The translations under genes were made by a program, and so were the position numbers. A stretch of 64,000 nt of DNA from Salvelinus alpinus (taxonomy: Eukaryota; Chordata; Actinopteri; Salmoniformes; Salmonidae), in the NCBI RefSeq assembly GCF_045679555.1, contig NC_092120.1:11715805-11779804 (forward strand), in the 5' to 3' direction. Below, piece after piece: positions 35,439-44,776 of this stretch. Numbering within the stretch: position 1 is the stretch's first letter; each line of letters begins with the position of its first letter. The notes below the pieces were generated by a model, which made no database searches, was not told the DNA's origin, and saw nothing but the letters and a program-made list of their open reading frames with translations.

Positions 35439-35765
35439 GTCACCAGGTTGTTCCACTGAGTCTTCACAACACTCAAGGCCGTCTTAGTGTGTCTGTGAAG
35501 CTTCATCATGTCTTATGAACATACTCATGAGCATACTGTACAAGGAATACAAAAAGTGCAGTTCACACAAAAACTACAGAGATTGGAATAAGATGACTAA
35601 ATGTGACTTGCCTGTGTCAGGGCTCTGTATATGTAATGCTCCATGGCACAGTCTTGTTGGCCACTTTTGAAAAGTAAACAGTTCTTTGTACATTGCGAAC
35701 ATAGTGACTCAGAGGTCAGTGGACCCTTCCTATGTTCAATCCATTTTTGCCAGTCTCTGAGGACC
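35439..35765. repeat. Inverted repeat, left arm
   Basis: About 327 bp, nearly identical to the reverse complement of 37026-37350 (one clear mismatch in the GCTTCATCATG / GCTTCCTCATG segment, a few at the ends). The arms flank 1.26 kb holding the plus-strand lectin exons. Confidence 0.85.
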
Positions 35766-35983
35766 TAAAGGAATCCCCTCTAATGCAGAGCATGCAAACA
35801 CATTACATACACAGTAAGTTCCCAAATGTATATGGTAACTTCATTTTGAGAAGCCTATTGCAAAATGTGTCAGTCACATGTTTTATCTGATCTGTGACCT
35901 TTCAAAGAACTGTCTGTTGAACAGAACATCTGAACCTGTCGATGTTTATCTGTGACCCTCTCCTATTTGTTTCTATCAGCAAG

Positions 35984-36702
35984 ATGAAAGAAGTTATTAT
36001 ACTCTCCCTACTGGGGATTCTGGGAATGGGAAGGGGATCTAAAGATGAATTAGGTTGGTAAACCCCCTTACCTTGTTGGGTCCCATGGGAATCTATTTTC
36101 TATTGTTCTGTATGTAAAGTTAACGCATAAAAATAGTGTAATTATTTCAAAAGTGGATCTTTAAATACAGTCTTTAAAAACTATTTTATAACATATAAGA
36201 AGATTATCAGCTGGTAACATGATTTATGGTTGATCTGTGTGCTGAATAGCTATCCTCATTATTCTTATTCTGGCCCACAGTGAATGTTGCTCTGAGCTAT
36301 CCTCATTATTCTCCTTCTGGCCCACAGGGAATGTTGCTCTGAGCTATCCTCATTATTCTCCTTCTGGCCCACAGTGTATGTTGGTCTGAGCTATCCTCAT
36401 TATTCTCCTTCTGGCCCACAGTGTATGTTGCTCTGGGGGGCAAAGCAGCCCAATCCTCCACATTCTATGGAGGCACTGCAAAAAGATCCATTGATAGAAT
36501 ATGGAACTCGACTTACGAAGATCACTCCTGCAGCCACACTTTGGGAGAGATCAACCCCTGGTGGAGAGTGGACCTGCCGGAGACATACCAAGTCACCTCC
36601 GTCAGTCATCATCACCAACAGAGATACTTCAGCAGAGAGGATCAACGGGGCTGAGATCCGCATTGGAAACTCCCTGGAGAACAATTGTAACAGTAACCCC
36701 AG
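35984..36702 (+). pseudogene. Plus-strand F-type lectin fragment (signal exon and N-half)
   Basis: Exon 1 (35984-36053) encodes MKEVIILSLLGILGMGRG then SKDEL, a convincing signal peptide, and ends in phase 1 at GTTGGT. Exon 2 (about 36421-36702) encodes [33 protein letters not shown] and [15 protein letters not shown], donor GTATGG. A 4-bp GTCA duplication at about 36600 (GTCAGTCATC) breaks the frame between VTSV and IITNR. No C-half exon follows on this strand. It is a remnant of a secreted lectin gene. Confidence 0.78.
36249..36436 (+). repeat. Four tandem copies of a splice-acceptor segment
   Basis: A 47-bp unit starts at 36249, 36296, 36343 and 36390. Each has a pyrimidine tract (TCATTATTCTCCTTCTGGCC) and CACAG followed by the first codons of the lectin exon (GAATGTTGCTCTGA in the first two). 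Any copy could serve as acceptor. Confidence 0.85.
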
Positions 36703-37025
36703 GTATGGCACTGCCCTTCATCCTACATTTTAGCTTAGTTAAAATACCTTTGACAACTTTTACTCCACTAGATTCCTATTTTATGTTTACTTTTCACTCC
36801 CATATATTTTCACTGACACCCAAAAGTACTCAGGCAGGACAGCAAAATGGTCCAATTCACGCACTTGTAAAGATAATTTTACTGGGTGACTTACACTTTT
36901 ACTTCTATCTTTTTTTACTGCAGTATATTTACTTTTACTCAAGTATGACAGTTGGGTACTTTTTCCACAACTGGGCTTTAAAAAGGAGGTGACGATAGAG
37001 AACACGAGGAATCAATTTCTTTAAG
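36703..37025. other. Repeat-like non-coding stretch
   Basis: Includes TTTACTTTTACTCAAGTATG and TTGGGTACTTTTTCCAC, which read as part of a dispersed fish repeat. No lectin C-half exon is visible here. Confidence 0.5.
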
Positions 37026-37350
37026 CCCTCGGGGACTGGCAAAAATGGATTGAACATAGGAAGGGTCCACTGACCTCTGAGTCACTATGTTCGCAATGTA
37101 CAAAGAACTGTTTACTTTTCAAAAGTGGCCAACAAGACTGTGCCATGGAGCATTACATATACAGAGCCCTGACACAGGCAAGTCACATTTAGTCATCTTA
37201 TTCCAATCTCTGTAGTTTTTGTGTGAACTGCACTTTTTGTATTCCTTGTACAGTATGCTCATGAGTATGTTCATAAGACATGAGGAAGCTTCACAGACAC
37301 ACTAAGACGGCCTTGAGTGTTGTGAAGACTCAGTGGAACAACCTGGTGAC
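37026..37350. repeat. Inverted repeat, right arm
   Basis: Reverse complement of 35439-35765, ending ACCTGGTGAC. Such close identity suggests a recent duplication or gene conversion between arms. Confidence 0.85.
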
Positions 37351-37682
37351 ATCAACCTGGCCATTGCCCTATTATTATGCTATAGCATACAGTACACATG
37401 CGTATAGTCCAAAACCACCTCTAAGTCAGTCCTAAATGGTCATTTAAAACTAGTTGTATGTTTATCTAATCATTTTACCAGGCTGAATAAACTGAATAAA
37501 TATAGCAGCATTGCAGAATCACGGTTTGCCATGTCCAAGTGGAAGAAATGTTTCCAATACAACAGCACCATCAGATGGTTGAAAAGAGGAGCTTCATTTC
37601 ATCTCAAATATTGGAAGTTAAACAAACCAAAAATCAAGAATACAGTATGATTTAATCACTGTGTGTGTGTGTTTTTTGGGGG

Positions 37683-37910
37683 GTTTTACTATCCTCATGG
37701 GGACCAGAAATCTTAGGATAGTAAAATGAGGAAAATCCAGAGAAGTGGGGTTCCCACAAGGAAAAAGCCTATTTTAGGTTTAGTGGTTAGGTTTAGGGAT
37801 ACAGTTAGGATTAGAATTAGGGTTATGGGTTAGATTTAGGAGTTAGGTTTAGGGAAAGTAGGATTTTGAATGGGAATAAATTGTTTGGTCCCCACAAGGA
37901 TAGTAAAACA
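37683..37910. mobile_element. Small TIR element with GGTCCCCACAAGGATAGTAA ends
   Basis: The left end TTTTACTATCCTCATGGGGA mirrors the right end GGTCCCCACAAGGATAGTAA. Between them are degenerate GGTTAGG-type repeats. A diverged relative is at 19890-20105. (GT)n follows the right end. Confidence 0.65.
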
Positions 37911-37956
37911 AATGTGTGTGTGTGCGTGCATGTTTGTGCATGCACACGTGTGTAGA

Positions 37957-38128
37957 TGACCAAGATTGGGGCTCTGCTTGGCATGTCCACCGCCTACATT
38001 GTCCCACTGAAGAACTACTCATCTTAGCTGGACATTGATGAGAACACGGACATCTTTCTGCTCAGTGCAGTGGACCACATCCTGCAATATGTGGACCTGT
38101 ACTTCCAGGAGAGTGCAGCAACAGAGCC
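37957..38128 (+). pseudogene. Unidentified exon-like fragment
   Basis: Reads MTKIGALLGMSTAYIVPLKN then YSS, a TAG stop, then LDIDENTDIFLLSAVDHILQ and YVDLYFQESA. Codon use and composition look like a protein-coding exon with one stop. AG precedes the start. I do not recognise the protein. It may be a captured or pseudogene exon. Confidence 0.3.
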
Positions 38129-38306
38129 TAAAATGGTTTCTTTAAAACAAAGCTGTAAAATGCAGTATAACATAAATATGCATTACATATGCTTATCATG
38201 TTTTATTAATTGTTTTAACTATTGTTAACTTGTTAGTCATTGACAGCAGTCTTGCATTGAGTAAAACTAATATGTAGGAGATATTTCAGGCCTGTGTATA
38301 TGCTGT

Positions 38307-38678
38307 TGTCACGTTCCTGACCTTATTTCCTTTGTTTAGTCTGTGTTTAGTTGATCAGGACGTGAGCTGGGTGGGCATTCTATGTTTTGTGTTTCTATGT
38401 TGGGTTTGTTGTTTGGCCTGATATGGTTCTCAATCAGAGGCAGGTGTTTGTCATTGTCTCTGATTGGGAACCATATTAAGGTAGCCTGTTTGCACTGTTG
38501 GTTTGTGGGTGATTGTTTTCTGTCTTTGTGTTCTGCACCAGATAGGACTGTTTTCGGTTTTCACATTTATTGTTTTGTAGCTTGTAGTGTTCACATTATT
38601 ATTCTTTATTAAACAGGTTGAACACTAGCCGCGCTGCGTTTTGGTCCTCTCCTTCATCCCAGGAAGAAAGCCGTTACA
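38307..38678 (+). repeat. 5' LTR
   Basis: 372 bp, TG…CA ends, with ATTAAA near 38608 as a possible poly(A) signal. Confidence 0.9.
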
Positions 38679-38958
38679 GAATCACCCACCAAACTCGGAC
38701 CAAGCAGCGTGGTAACGGGCAGCAGCGGCAGCAGCAGCAGCAAAGTCAGGAATTATGGACATGGGAGCAGAATCTGGACTACACTACTTGGGAGGAGATA
38801 GACAGGTGGGCGATCGACCCAGGGAGAATGCCGGAGCCCGCCTGGGATTCTCTGGAGCAGTGTGAGGAGGGATACCGGCGAATGGAGGCAATACGGCGAC
38901 GCGGTAGGAAGCCCGAGAGACAGCCCAAAACATTTATTGGGAAGGGCTTAAGGGGAGT

Positions 38959-40725
38959 GTGGCGAAGTCAGGTAGGAGACCTGCACCAACTTCCCGGGCT
39001 TACCGTGGAGAGCGAGAGTACGGGCAGACACTGTGGTATGCGGAAGAGCGCACAGTGTCTCCTGTACGTGTGCTTAGCCCGGTGCGGTACATCCCAGCTC
39101 CACGTATCGGCCGGGCTAGAGTGGGCATCGAGCCAGGTGCCATGAAGCCGGCTCAACGCATCTGGTCTTCAGTGCGTCTCCTCGGGCCGGTGTACATGGC
39201 ACCAGCCTTACGCATGGTGTCCGCGGTTCGTCAGCATAGCCCAGTGCGGGCTATTCCACCTCGCCGCACTGGCCTGGCTACGGGGAGCATTCAACCAGGT
39301 AAGGTTGGGCAGGCTCGGTGCTTAAGAGCTCCAGTACGCCTTCACGGTCCGGTCTATCCGGTGCCACCTCCTCGCCCCAGTCTAGTACCACCAGTGCTAA
39401 CACCACGCACCAGGCTTCCTGTGTGTCTCCAGAGCCCTGTTCCTCCTCCACGCACTCGCCCTGTGGTGCGTGTCTCCAGCCCGGTACCACCAGTTCTGGC
39501 ACCACGCACTAAGCCTCCTGTGCGTCTCCAGAGCCCTGTACGCCCTGTTGCTGCTCCCCGCACTAGCCTTGAGGTGCGTGTCCCTAGCCCGGTACCACCA
39601 GTTCCGGCACCACGCACCAGGCATACTGTGCGCCTCAGCAGGCCAGAGTCTGCCGTCTGCCCAGAGCCGCCTGCGCTGCCCGTCTGCCCAGCGCCGTCTG
39701 AGCTGCCGCCTGCGCTGCCCGTCTGCCCAGCGCCGTCTGAGCTGCCCGTCTGCCCAGCGCCGTCTGAGCCGCCCGTCTGCCCAGCGCCGTCTGAGCCGCC
39801 CGTCTGCCCAGCGCCGTCTGAGCCGCCCATCTGCCCAGCGCCGTCTGAGCCGCCCGTCTGCCCAGCGCCGTCTGAGCCGCCCGTCTGCCCAGCGCCGTCT
39901 GAGCCACCCGTCTGCCCAGCGTCGTCTGAGCCGCCCGTCTGTCCTGAGCCTTCAAAGCCGCCCGTCTGTCCTGAGCCTTCAGAGCCGTCCGTCAGTCAGG
40001 AGCCGCTAGAGCCGTCCGTCAGTCAGGAGCCGCCAGAGCCGCCCGCCAGTCAGGAGCCGCCAGAGCCGCCCGCCAGTCAGGAGCAAGCCAGAGCCGCCCG
40101 CCAGTCAGGAGCCGCCAGAGCCGCCCGCCAGTCAGGAGCCGCCAGAGCCGCCCGCCAGACAGGAGCCGCCAGAGCCGCCCGCCAGCCAGGAGCCGCCAGA
40201 GCCGTCAGTCAGCCAGGAGCCGCCAGAGCCGTCAGTCAGCCAGGAGCCGCCAGAGCCGTCAGTCAGCCAGGAGCCGCCAGAGCCGTCAGTCAGCCAGGAG
40301 CCGCCAGAGTCGTCAGTCAGCCAGGACCGGCCAGAGTCGTCAGTCAGCCAGGACCGGCCAGAGTCGTCAGTCAGCCAGGACCGGCCAGAAGAGTCGTCAG
40401 TCAGCCAGGACCGGCCAGAGTCGTCAGCCAGGACCGGCCAGATTCGTCAGTCAGCCAGAACCGGCCAGAGTCGTCAGTCAGTCCGGAGCTGCCCCTCAGT
40501 CCGGAGCTGCCCCTCCGTCCGGAGCTGCCCCTCCGTCCGGAGCTGCCCCTCAGTCCAGAGCTGCCCCTCAGTCCGGAGGCGCCCATCAGTCCAGTGGGGT
40601 TAATTTGGAGGGTAGCCGTTAAGAGGAAGCCACGGAAGCGGGAATTAACTATGGTGGGGTGGGGGCCACGTCCAGCGCCAGAGCCGCCACCATGGACAGA
40701 TGCCCACCCAGACCCTCCCCTATAG
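38959..40725 (+). CDS. Pro-rich repetitive ORF of the LTR element
   Basis: About 588 codons from the first Met at 38959, with no recognisable gag, zinc-knuckle or enzyme motif. It is Pro/Arg/Ser-rich. Residues 230-330 are near-perfect PVCPAPSEP repeats (27-bp units), followed by blocks of other short units including PSVSQEP-type and SPELPL-type repeats; part of this stretch reads through a shifted frame (AARQSGAARAARQ). It may be a degenerate gag-position ORF, or simply sequence kept open by repeat lengths divisible by three. Confidence 0.4.
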   Translation: MAKSGRRPAPTSRAYRGEREYGQTLWYAEERTVSPVRVLSPVRYIPAPRIGRARVGIEPGAMKPAQRIWSSVRLLGPVYMAPALRMVSAVRQHSPVRAIPPRRTGLATGSIQPGKVGQARCLRAPVRLHGPVYPVPPPRPSLVPPVLTPRTRLPVCLQSPVPPPRTRPVVRVSSPVPPVLAPRTKPPVRLQSPVRPVAAPRTSLEVRVPSPVPPVPAPRTRHTVRLSRPESAVCPEPPALPVCPAPSELPPALPVCPAPSELPVCPAPSEPPVCPAPSEPPVCPAPSEPPICPAPSEPPVCPAPSEPPVCPAPSEPPVCPASSEPPVCPEPSKPPVCPEPSEPSVSQEPLEPSVSQEPPEPPASQEPPEPPASQEQARAARQSGAARAARQSGAARAARQTGAARAARQPGAARAVSQPGAARAVSQPGAARAVSQPGAARAVSQPGAARVVSQPGPARVVSQPGPARVVSQPGPARRVVSQPGPARVVSQDRPDSSVSQNRPESSVSPELPLSPELPLRPELPLRPELPLSPELPLSPEAPISPVGLIWRVAVKRKPRKRELTMVGWGPRPAPEPPPWTDAHPDPPL

Positions 40726-40775
40726 GTTCAGGTTTTGCGGCCGGAGTCCGCACCTTGGGAGGGGGGTGGGGGTAC

Positions 40776-41147
40776 TGTCACGTTCCTGACCTTATTTCCT
40801 TTGTTTAGTCTGTGTTTAGTTGGTCAGGACATGAGCTGGGTGGGCATTCTATGTTTTGTGTTTCTATGTTGGGTTTGTTGATTGGCCTAATATGGTTCTC
40901 AATCAGAGGCAGGTGTTTGTCATTGTCTCTGATTGGGAACCATATTAAGGTAGCCTGTTTGCACTGTTGGTTTGTGGGTGGTTGTTTTCTGTCTTTGTGT
41001 TCTGCACCAGATAGGACTGTTTTCGGTTTTCACATTTATTGTTTTGTAGCTTGTAGTGTTCACATTATTATTCTTTATTAAACATGTTGAACACTAGCCG
41101 CGCTGCGTTTTGGTCCTCTCCTTCTTCCCAGGAAAAAAGCTGTTACA
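40776..41147 (+). repeat. 3' LTR
   Basis: 372 bp, same length as the 5' LTR with about nine substitutions and no indel seen. Confidence 0.9.
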
Positions 41148-41152
41148 GCTGT

Positions 41153-41622
41153 CTAATAATGTTTAACCTGTTTTGTCTACTAGAAGTACTCTCACGGGAT
41201 TATGGGTCACTGGCCACATGTACACTGAGTGGACAAACTAGGAACACCTTCCCAATAATGAGTTTCACCCCCTTTCCCCCTAAAAACAGCCTAAATTAGT
41301 TGGGGCATGGACTCTCCAATAATTTCATATGTTTATGGTTCTTCAAACCTTGTTCGCCATGTGCTATGATATGAAGCCGGTAAGTAATAAAGTTGCATGC
41401 AATAAGATAATCTTCAGTAATCCCGACCATAACTTCGGGCCCTAATAGAAGATAGGGTTACAACTTCAGAGGGAACAGACTGTGGCAAAGGGAGGATTGT
41501 TGTTCAAAGGATGAAGGAGCGCATATTGCCCGATTATTGACCTATTTACCTACCAGAAGCACAAACAACCAAATACACAATGGAAACATTCCAGATTTAT
41601 TAATTAAGTTTATTAATTAATT
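41153..41622. other. Spacer with a short transposon end
   Basis: At 41219-41313 the phrase ACTGAGTGGACAAACTAGGA followed by CACCTTCCCAATAATGAG resembles one end of a dispersed fish DNA transposon. The rest is unassigned. Confidence 0.5.
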
Positions 41623-44325
41623 TGGTCCCACTTTAAATTACGTGCAGCTTATAAAGGCTTCCTAAAACCTTCATAAAGCCTTCATAATCACTACATAAAT
41701 GTGTTACACATCATCTATAACCGTATGCCATGCTTTATAAAGGGTTCATAAATGTGGCATAACTGTTTGCCATAACCACCAATGTCTAAGGGGACAAAAC
41801 TCACTATGTCAAATATGATACAAACCTGTGCTTTATAAAGGGTGGCATGAGCACGGCTTAATAAAGAGCTTATAAATCATATTAAATTGTGGCTTCACAA
41901 AGCATTTATAACCCTGTAATACATCTTGGTAGAACATTGCAACGGCAGGATATTGGGTTCGATTCAACACCCTATACGTAAAAAATGTATTCACGTATGA
42001 CTGTAAGTCGCTTTGGATAAAAGTGTCTGCAAAATGTTATATATTATATTTCACTAAATCATTTCTACAATGGCCCAATCTCTTTCCCTCTTGGGTGCAT
42101 AGTCAATATTGGACTTGACTTCAACTTCCCCCAAAATGCTGTGCTGCAGGAGAACACAGACTCTAAAGTGCAGTCATGCAAAGTAAAAAACATTCTTTTT
42201 TTTGTTGTTGTTGCCTACTTCTTTTTTTCCCCAAATTCCGTTTTCTTGTTTTTGTTTTTCCAGGTTTCAGATTTTCCCCATTCTTTCTGGTTTCCCCCAG
42301 TGTTTTCACACTTTCTTAATAGAAAAACAATGTTTAATTGTATGTGTTCACAACAATTCTTAAACCACATCAGGGTTTGACTTTTGAGGTCTGGGAAAAA
42401 TCGAAGAAACTTATATTTTTAAGTGTAGTTGCCCTTTAATTCAGTGAGCATGCTCTGCACTGTTGTTTTGTTAGCAGGTTTTCTGTAGTGCAGTAAGCAC
42501 ACATGATGTGATCTGGCCGCCAATAGAATGGGTGGAGTAAAAGGCCGACCACATTCCATATTATTTAGAGCCCCATGAAATGACACCATGAAATGACACC
42601 ATTCACAGCCCTGTGTAATGTTCAATGTAATGGCATTGCTGGACTTTTTGAAATGTCATGTATTTGTATTGTTTTAAAAATGTACAAATAAAATAAATGT
42701 ACTGTATGGTTTAAACATTTCTTTAATGTTTACTTGTTTTATCTTTTAATGCCAATTCCCTAAGTGTTAATACAGTTGTGTTAACATCATTAAGCCATTA
42801 TGCATGTGTTATGAATGACCAAAGGTGTCTGACGTTATAGTAAGTACAGCGTCATATGATATAAGGCATTTATGCATGTGTCATAAATGACCAAAGTAGA
42901 TTGACTTTAAATGAAGTACAGCGTCATACGAAGGTGTCTCATTTCAAACTAATTATTACTGGACACTACATGAAGTGTTAATAAATAGGTGATTAAAGTT
43001 CTGCTGATTTATTAAGTTTATTAAGTTTCTCTCATGATCCACAGGTTACTGAAGGGTGCGAGAGGTATTAAATGGGTTGATGGACCTGCAAAGCTTGTGT
43101 TTATGTGTCAGAACCAAGATGATTTGGAGTAGTCCAACCTGAGACTACTGCACCAGCTAGTCCTCTTCTGTTCCCGTGCTGGGGACCAGGGCTTGATTAC
43201 AACATGTTACAATGGTGCAGACATTTTGTGGCTGATCTTTCAGCGGGGAAGTGGGTGAATGTGTCAAAGACTTGACAGGGCCCAGCACTGTGCAGTATGG
43301 CTCGTTATGTTGTTGTGTCAAAGACTTGACAGGGCCCAGCATTGTGCAGTATGGCTCGTTATGTTGTTGTGTCAAAGACCTGACTGGGCCCAGCACTGTG
43401 CAGTATGGCTCGTTATGTTGTTGTGTCAAAGACCTGACTGGGCCCAGCACTGTGCAGTATGGCTCGTTATGTTGTTGTGTCAAAGACTTGACAGGGCCCA
43501 GCACTGTGCAGTATGGCTCGTTATGTTGTTGTGTCAAAGACCTGACTGGGCCCAGCACTGTGCAGTATGGCTCGTTATGTTGTTGTGTCAAAGACCTGAC
43601 TGGGCCCAGCACTGTGCAGTATGGCTCGTTTTTGTTGTTTGCATGTTTGTGTACTGAGGAACATGTAACTTGGTTCCAGAAGAAAGACACTTTCAATTTC
43701 TTTAGATTGGGGTCTTTCATCAATGTAAGTGTTTCTTTGTGTAATGTTGTTCCCAGGCTATTGCTCACACAGCACATTGAAGCCTGGGATATCAACCATT
43801 CAAAATTGGGCTTAGTGGGAGTGACCATAGAATTCTATAGCAGTGACCTTACTGAGTAAAGTATTTGTCATCGTCACTCCTTAACAGAGTCAAAAAGTCA
43901 TCATTTTGGCTAAACCCTGCCCATTTCCACACTTTATCTTGTTAAAATGTGATTTGAAACCTAACCCTGACTAATGAAGGCCAAGTTTGATGCAATGGTC
44001 CATCAGACCTTCTGAGCATTTGGGCGGAAGTGTCTGGGAACGAGATTAGGTGTAATGTGACTAAGATGACATCCCTTTAGAGCTTTTGCCATCCTTCAGC
44101 ACGTTACCCTTTATAAAGCACATGTTAATATCATATTTGACTTAGTGGGTTATATCACATAAGATATAGGTGATTATGTCACACAGTTATGCCACATTTA
44201 TGAACCCTTTATAAAGCATGACAGATGGTTATAGATGCTTTGTAAACATTTATGTACCGCTTGTGAATGCATTTTTAAGGCTTTATGAAGCCTTTATAAT
44301 CTGAACGTCATTTAAAGCGGGACCA
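41623..44325. mobile_element. 2.7-kb TIR element containing a minisatellite
   Basis: Long imperfect inverted ends: TGGTCCCACTTTAAATTACG at the left mirrors CATTTAAAGCGGGACCA at the right. Inner phrases also mirror each other (TTATAAAGGGTTCATAAATG and CATTTATGAACCCTTTATAA). The flanks TTAATT (41617-41622 and 44326-44331) look like a 6-bp target duplication. No transposase is visible, so it is non-autonomous; superfamily unresolved. Confidence 0.7.
43260..43637 (+). repeat. 54-bp minisatellite, seven copies
   Basis: Units start at 43260, 43314, 43368, 43422, 43476, 43530 and 43584. They differ mainly at ACTTGACAGGG versus ACCTGACTGGG. As 54 is divisible by three, it stays open on both strands (VKDLTGPSTVQYGSLCCC one way). 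Not a gene. Confidence 0.93.
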
Positions 44326-44604
44326 TTAATTCTAACATAATAGCATTATTATTGCAGCATTACATGCATTTCAAGGTATGAATGATAACTGTCTAACCAA
44401 TAATTAGGCCACATAATAATTAATGAAAGTTGTTCTTAAAAAGTGTTACAAAAAGTGTTAGCTAATTTATACCCAAACATCCAAAAACAGTGTGCAAGAA
44501 GAACTTCCAGAATAGTGATAGTATACTAAAAAGTGTAATTGTTTTCGTAAGACAATACAGCCCACAAAACATTGCAGGGTTCTGTTAAGAGTTAATGATG
44601 TGAT

Positions 44605-44776
44605 TTAGTTACATGTAGGCCCAGTCCCATCCAGGGGTGACCCGTACACCTCCACCTCACACAAGGTCAGGTACTCCTTCCTCCCTGGAATGACCACGTT
44701 GACATATCGACCCTCCATGCCGTTACACTGGAAAGTGCTAGAATTGCCACCAGGGATAGAGGAGATCACAGCACAC
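44605..44776 (-). CDS. Locus A terminal C-half lectin exon
   Basis: Encodes [39 protein letters not shown] and [17 protein letters not shown] then TAA. Acceptor TATCCTGCAG. Confidence 0.87.

Larger units (their letters stand above)
38307..41147 (+). mobile_element. Non-autonomous LTR retrotransposon
   Basis: Two 372-bp LTRs (TGTCACG…GTTACA) flank 2.1 kb, with a 5-bp target-site duplication GCTGT at 38302-38306 and 41148-41152. A G-rich polypurine tract (GGGAGGGGGGTGGGGGTAC) precedes the 3' LTR. The inside holds only one Pro-rich ORF; no protease, reverse transcriptase or integrase is seen. LTRs differ at about nine positions by eye (about 2.4%), so the insertion is fairly recent. It probably moves using a Ty3/gypsy-type partner (inference). 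Confidence 0.9.

Noticed and set aside
38618-39145. A gene starting inside the 5' LTR
   Set aside because: The ORF begins in LTR sequence and has no domain; it is likely a chance frame of the LTR element.
43157-43859. Two overlapping ORFs over the 54-bp repeats as genes
   Set aside because: Both strands are open because of the repeat length; they lie inside a TIR element and have no domain.
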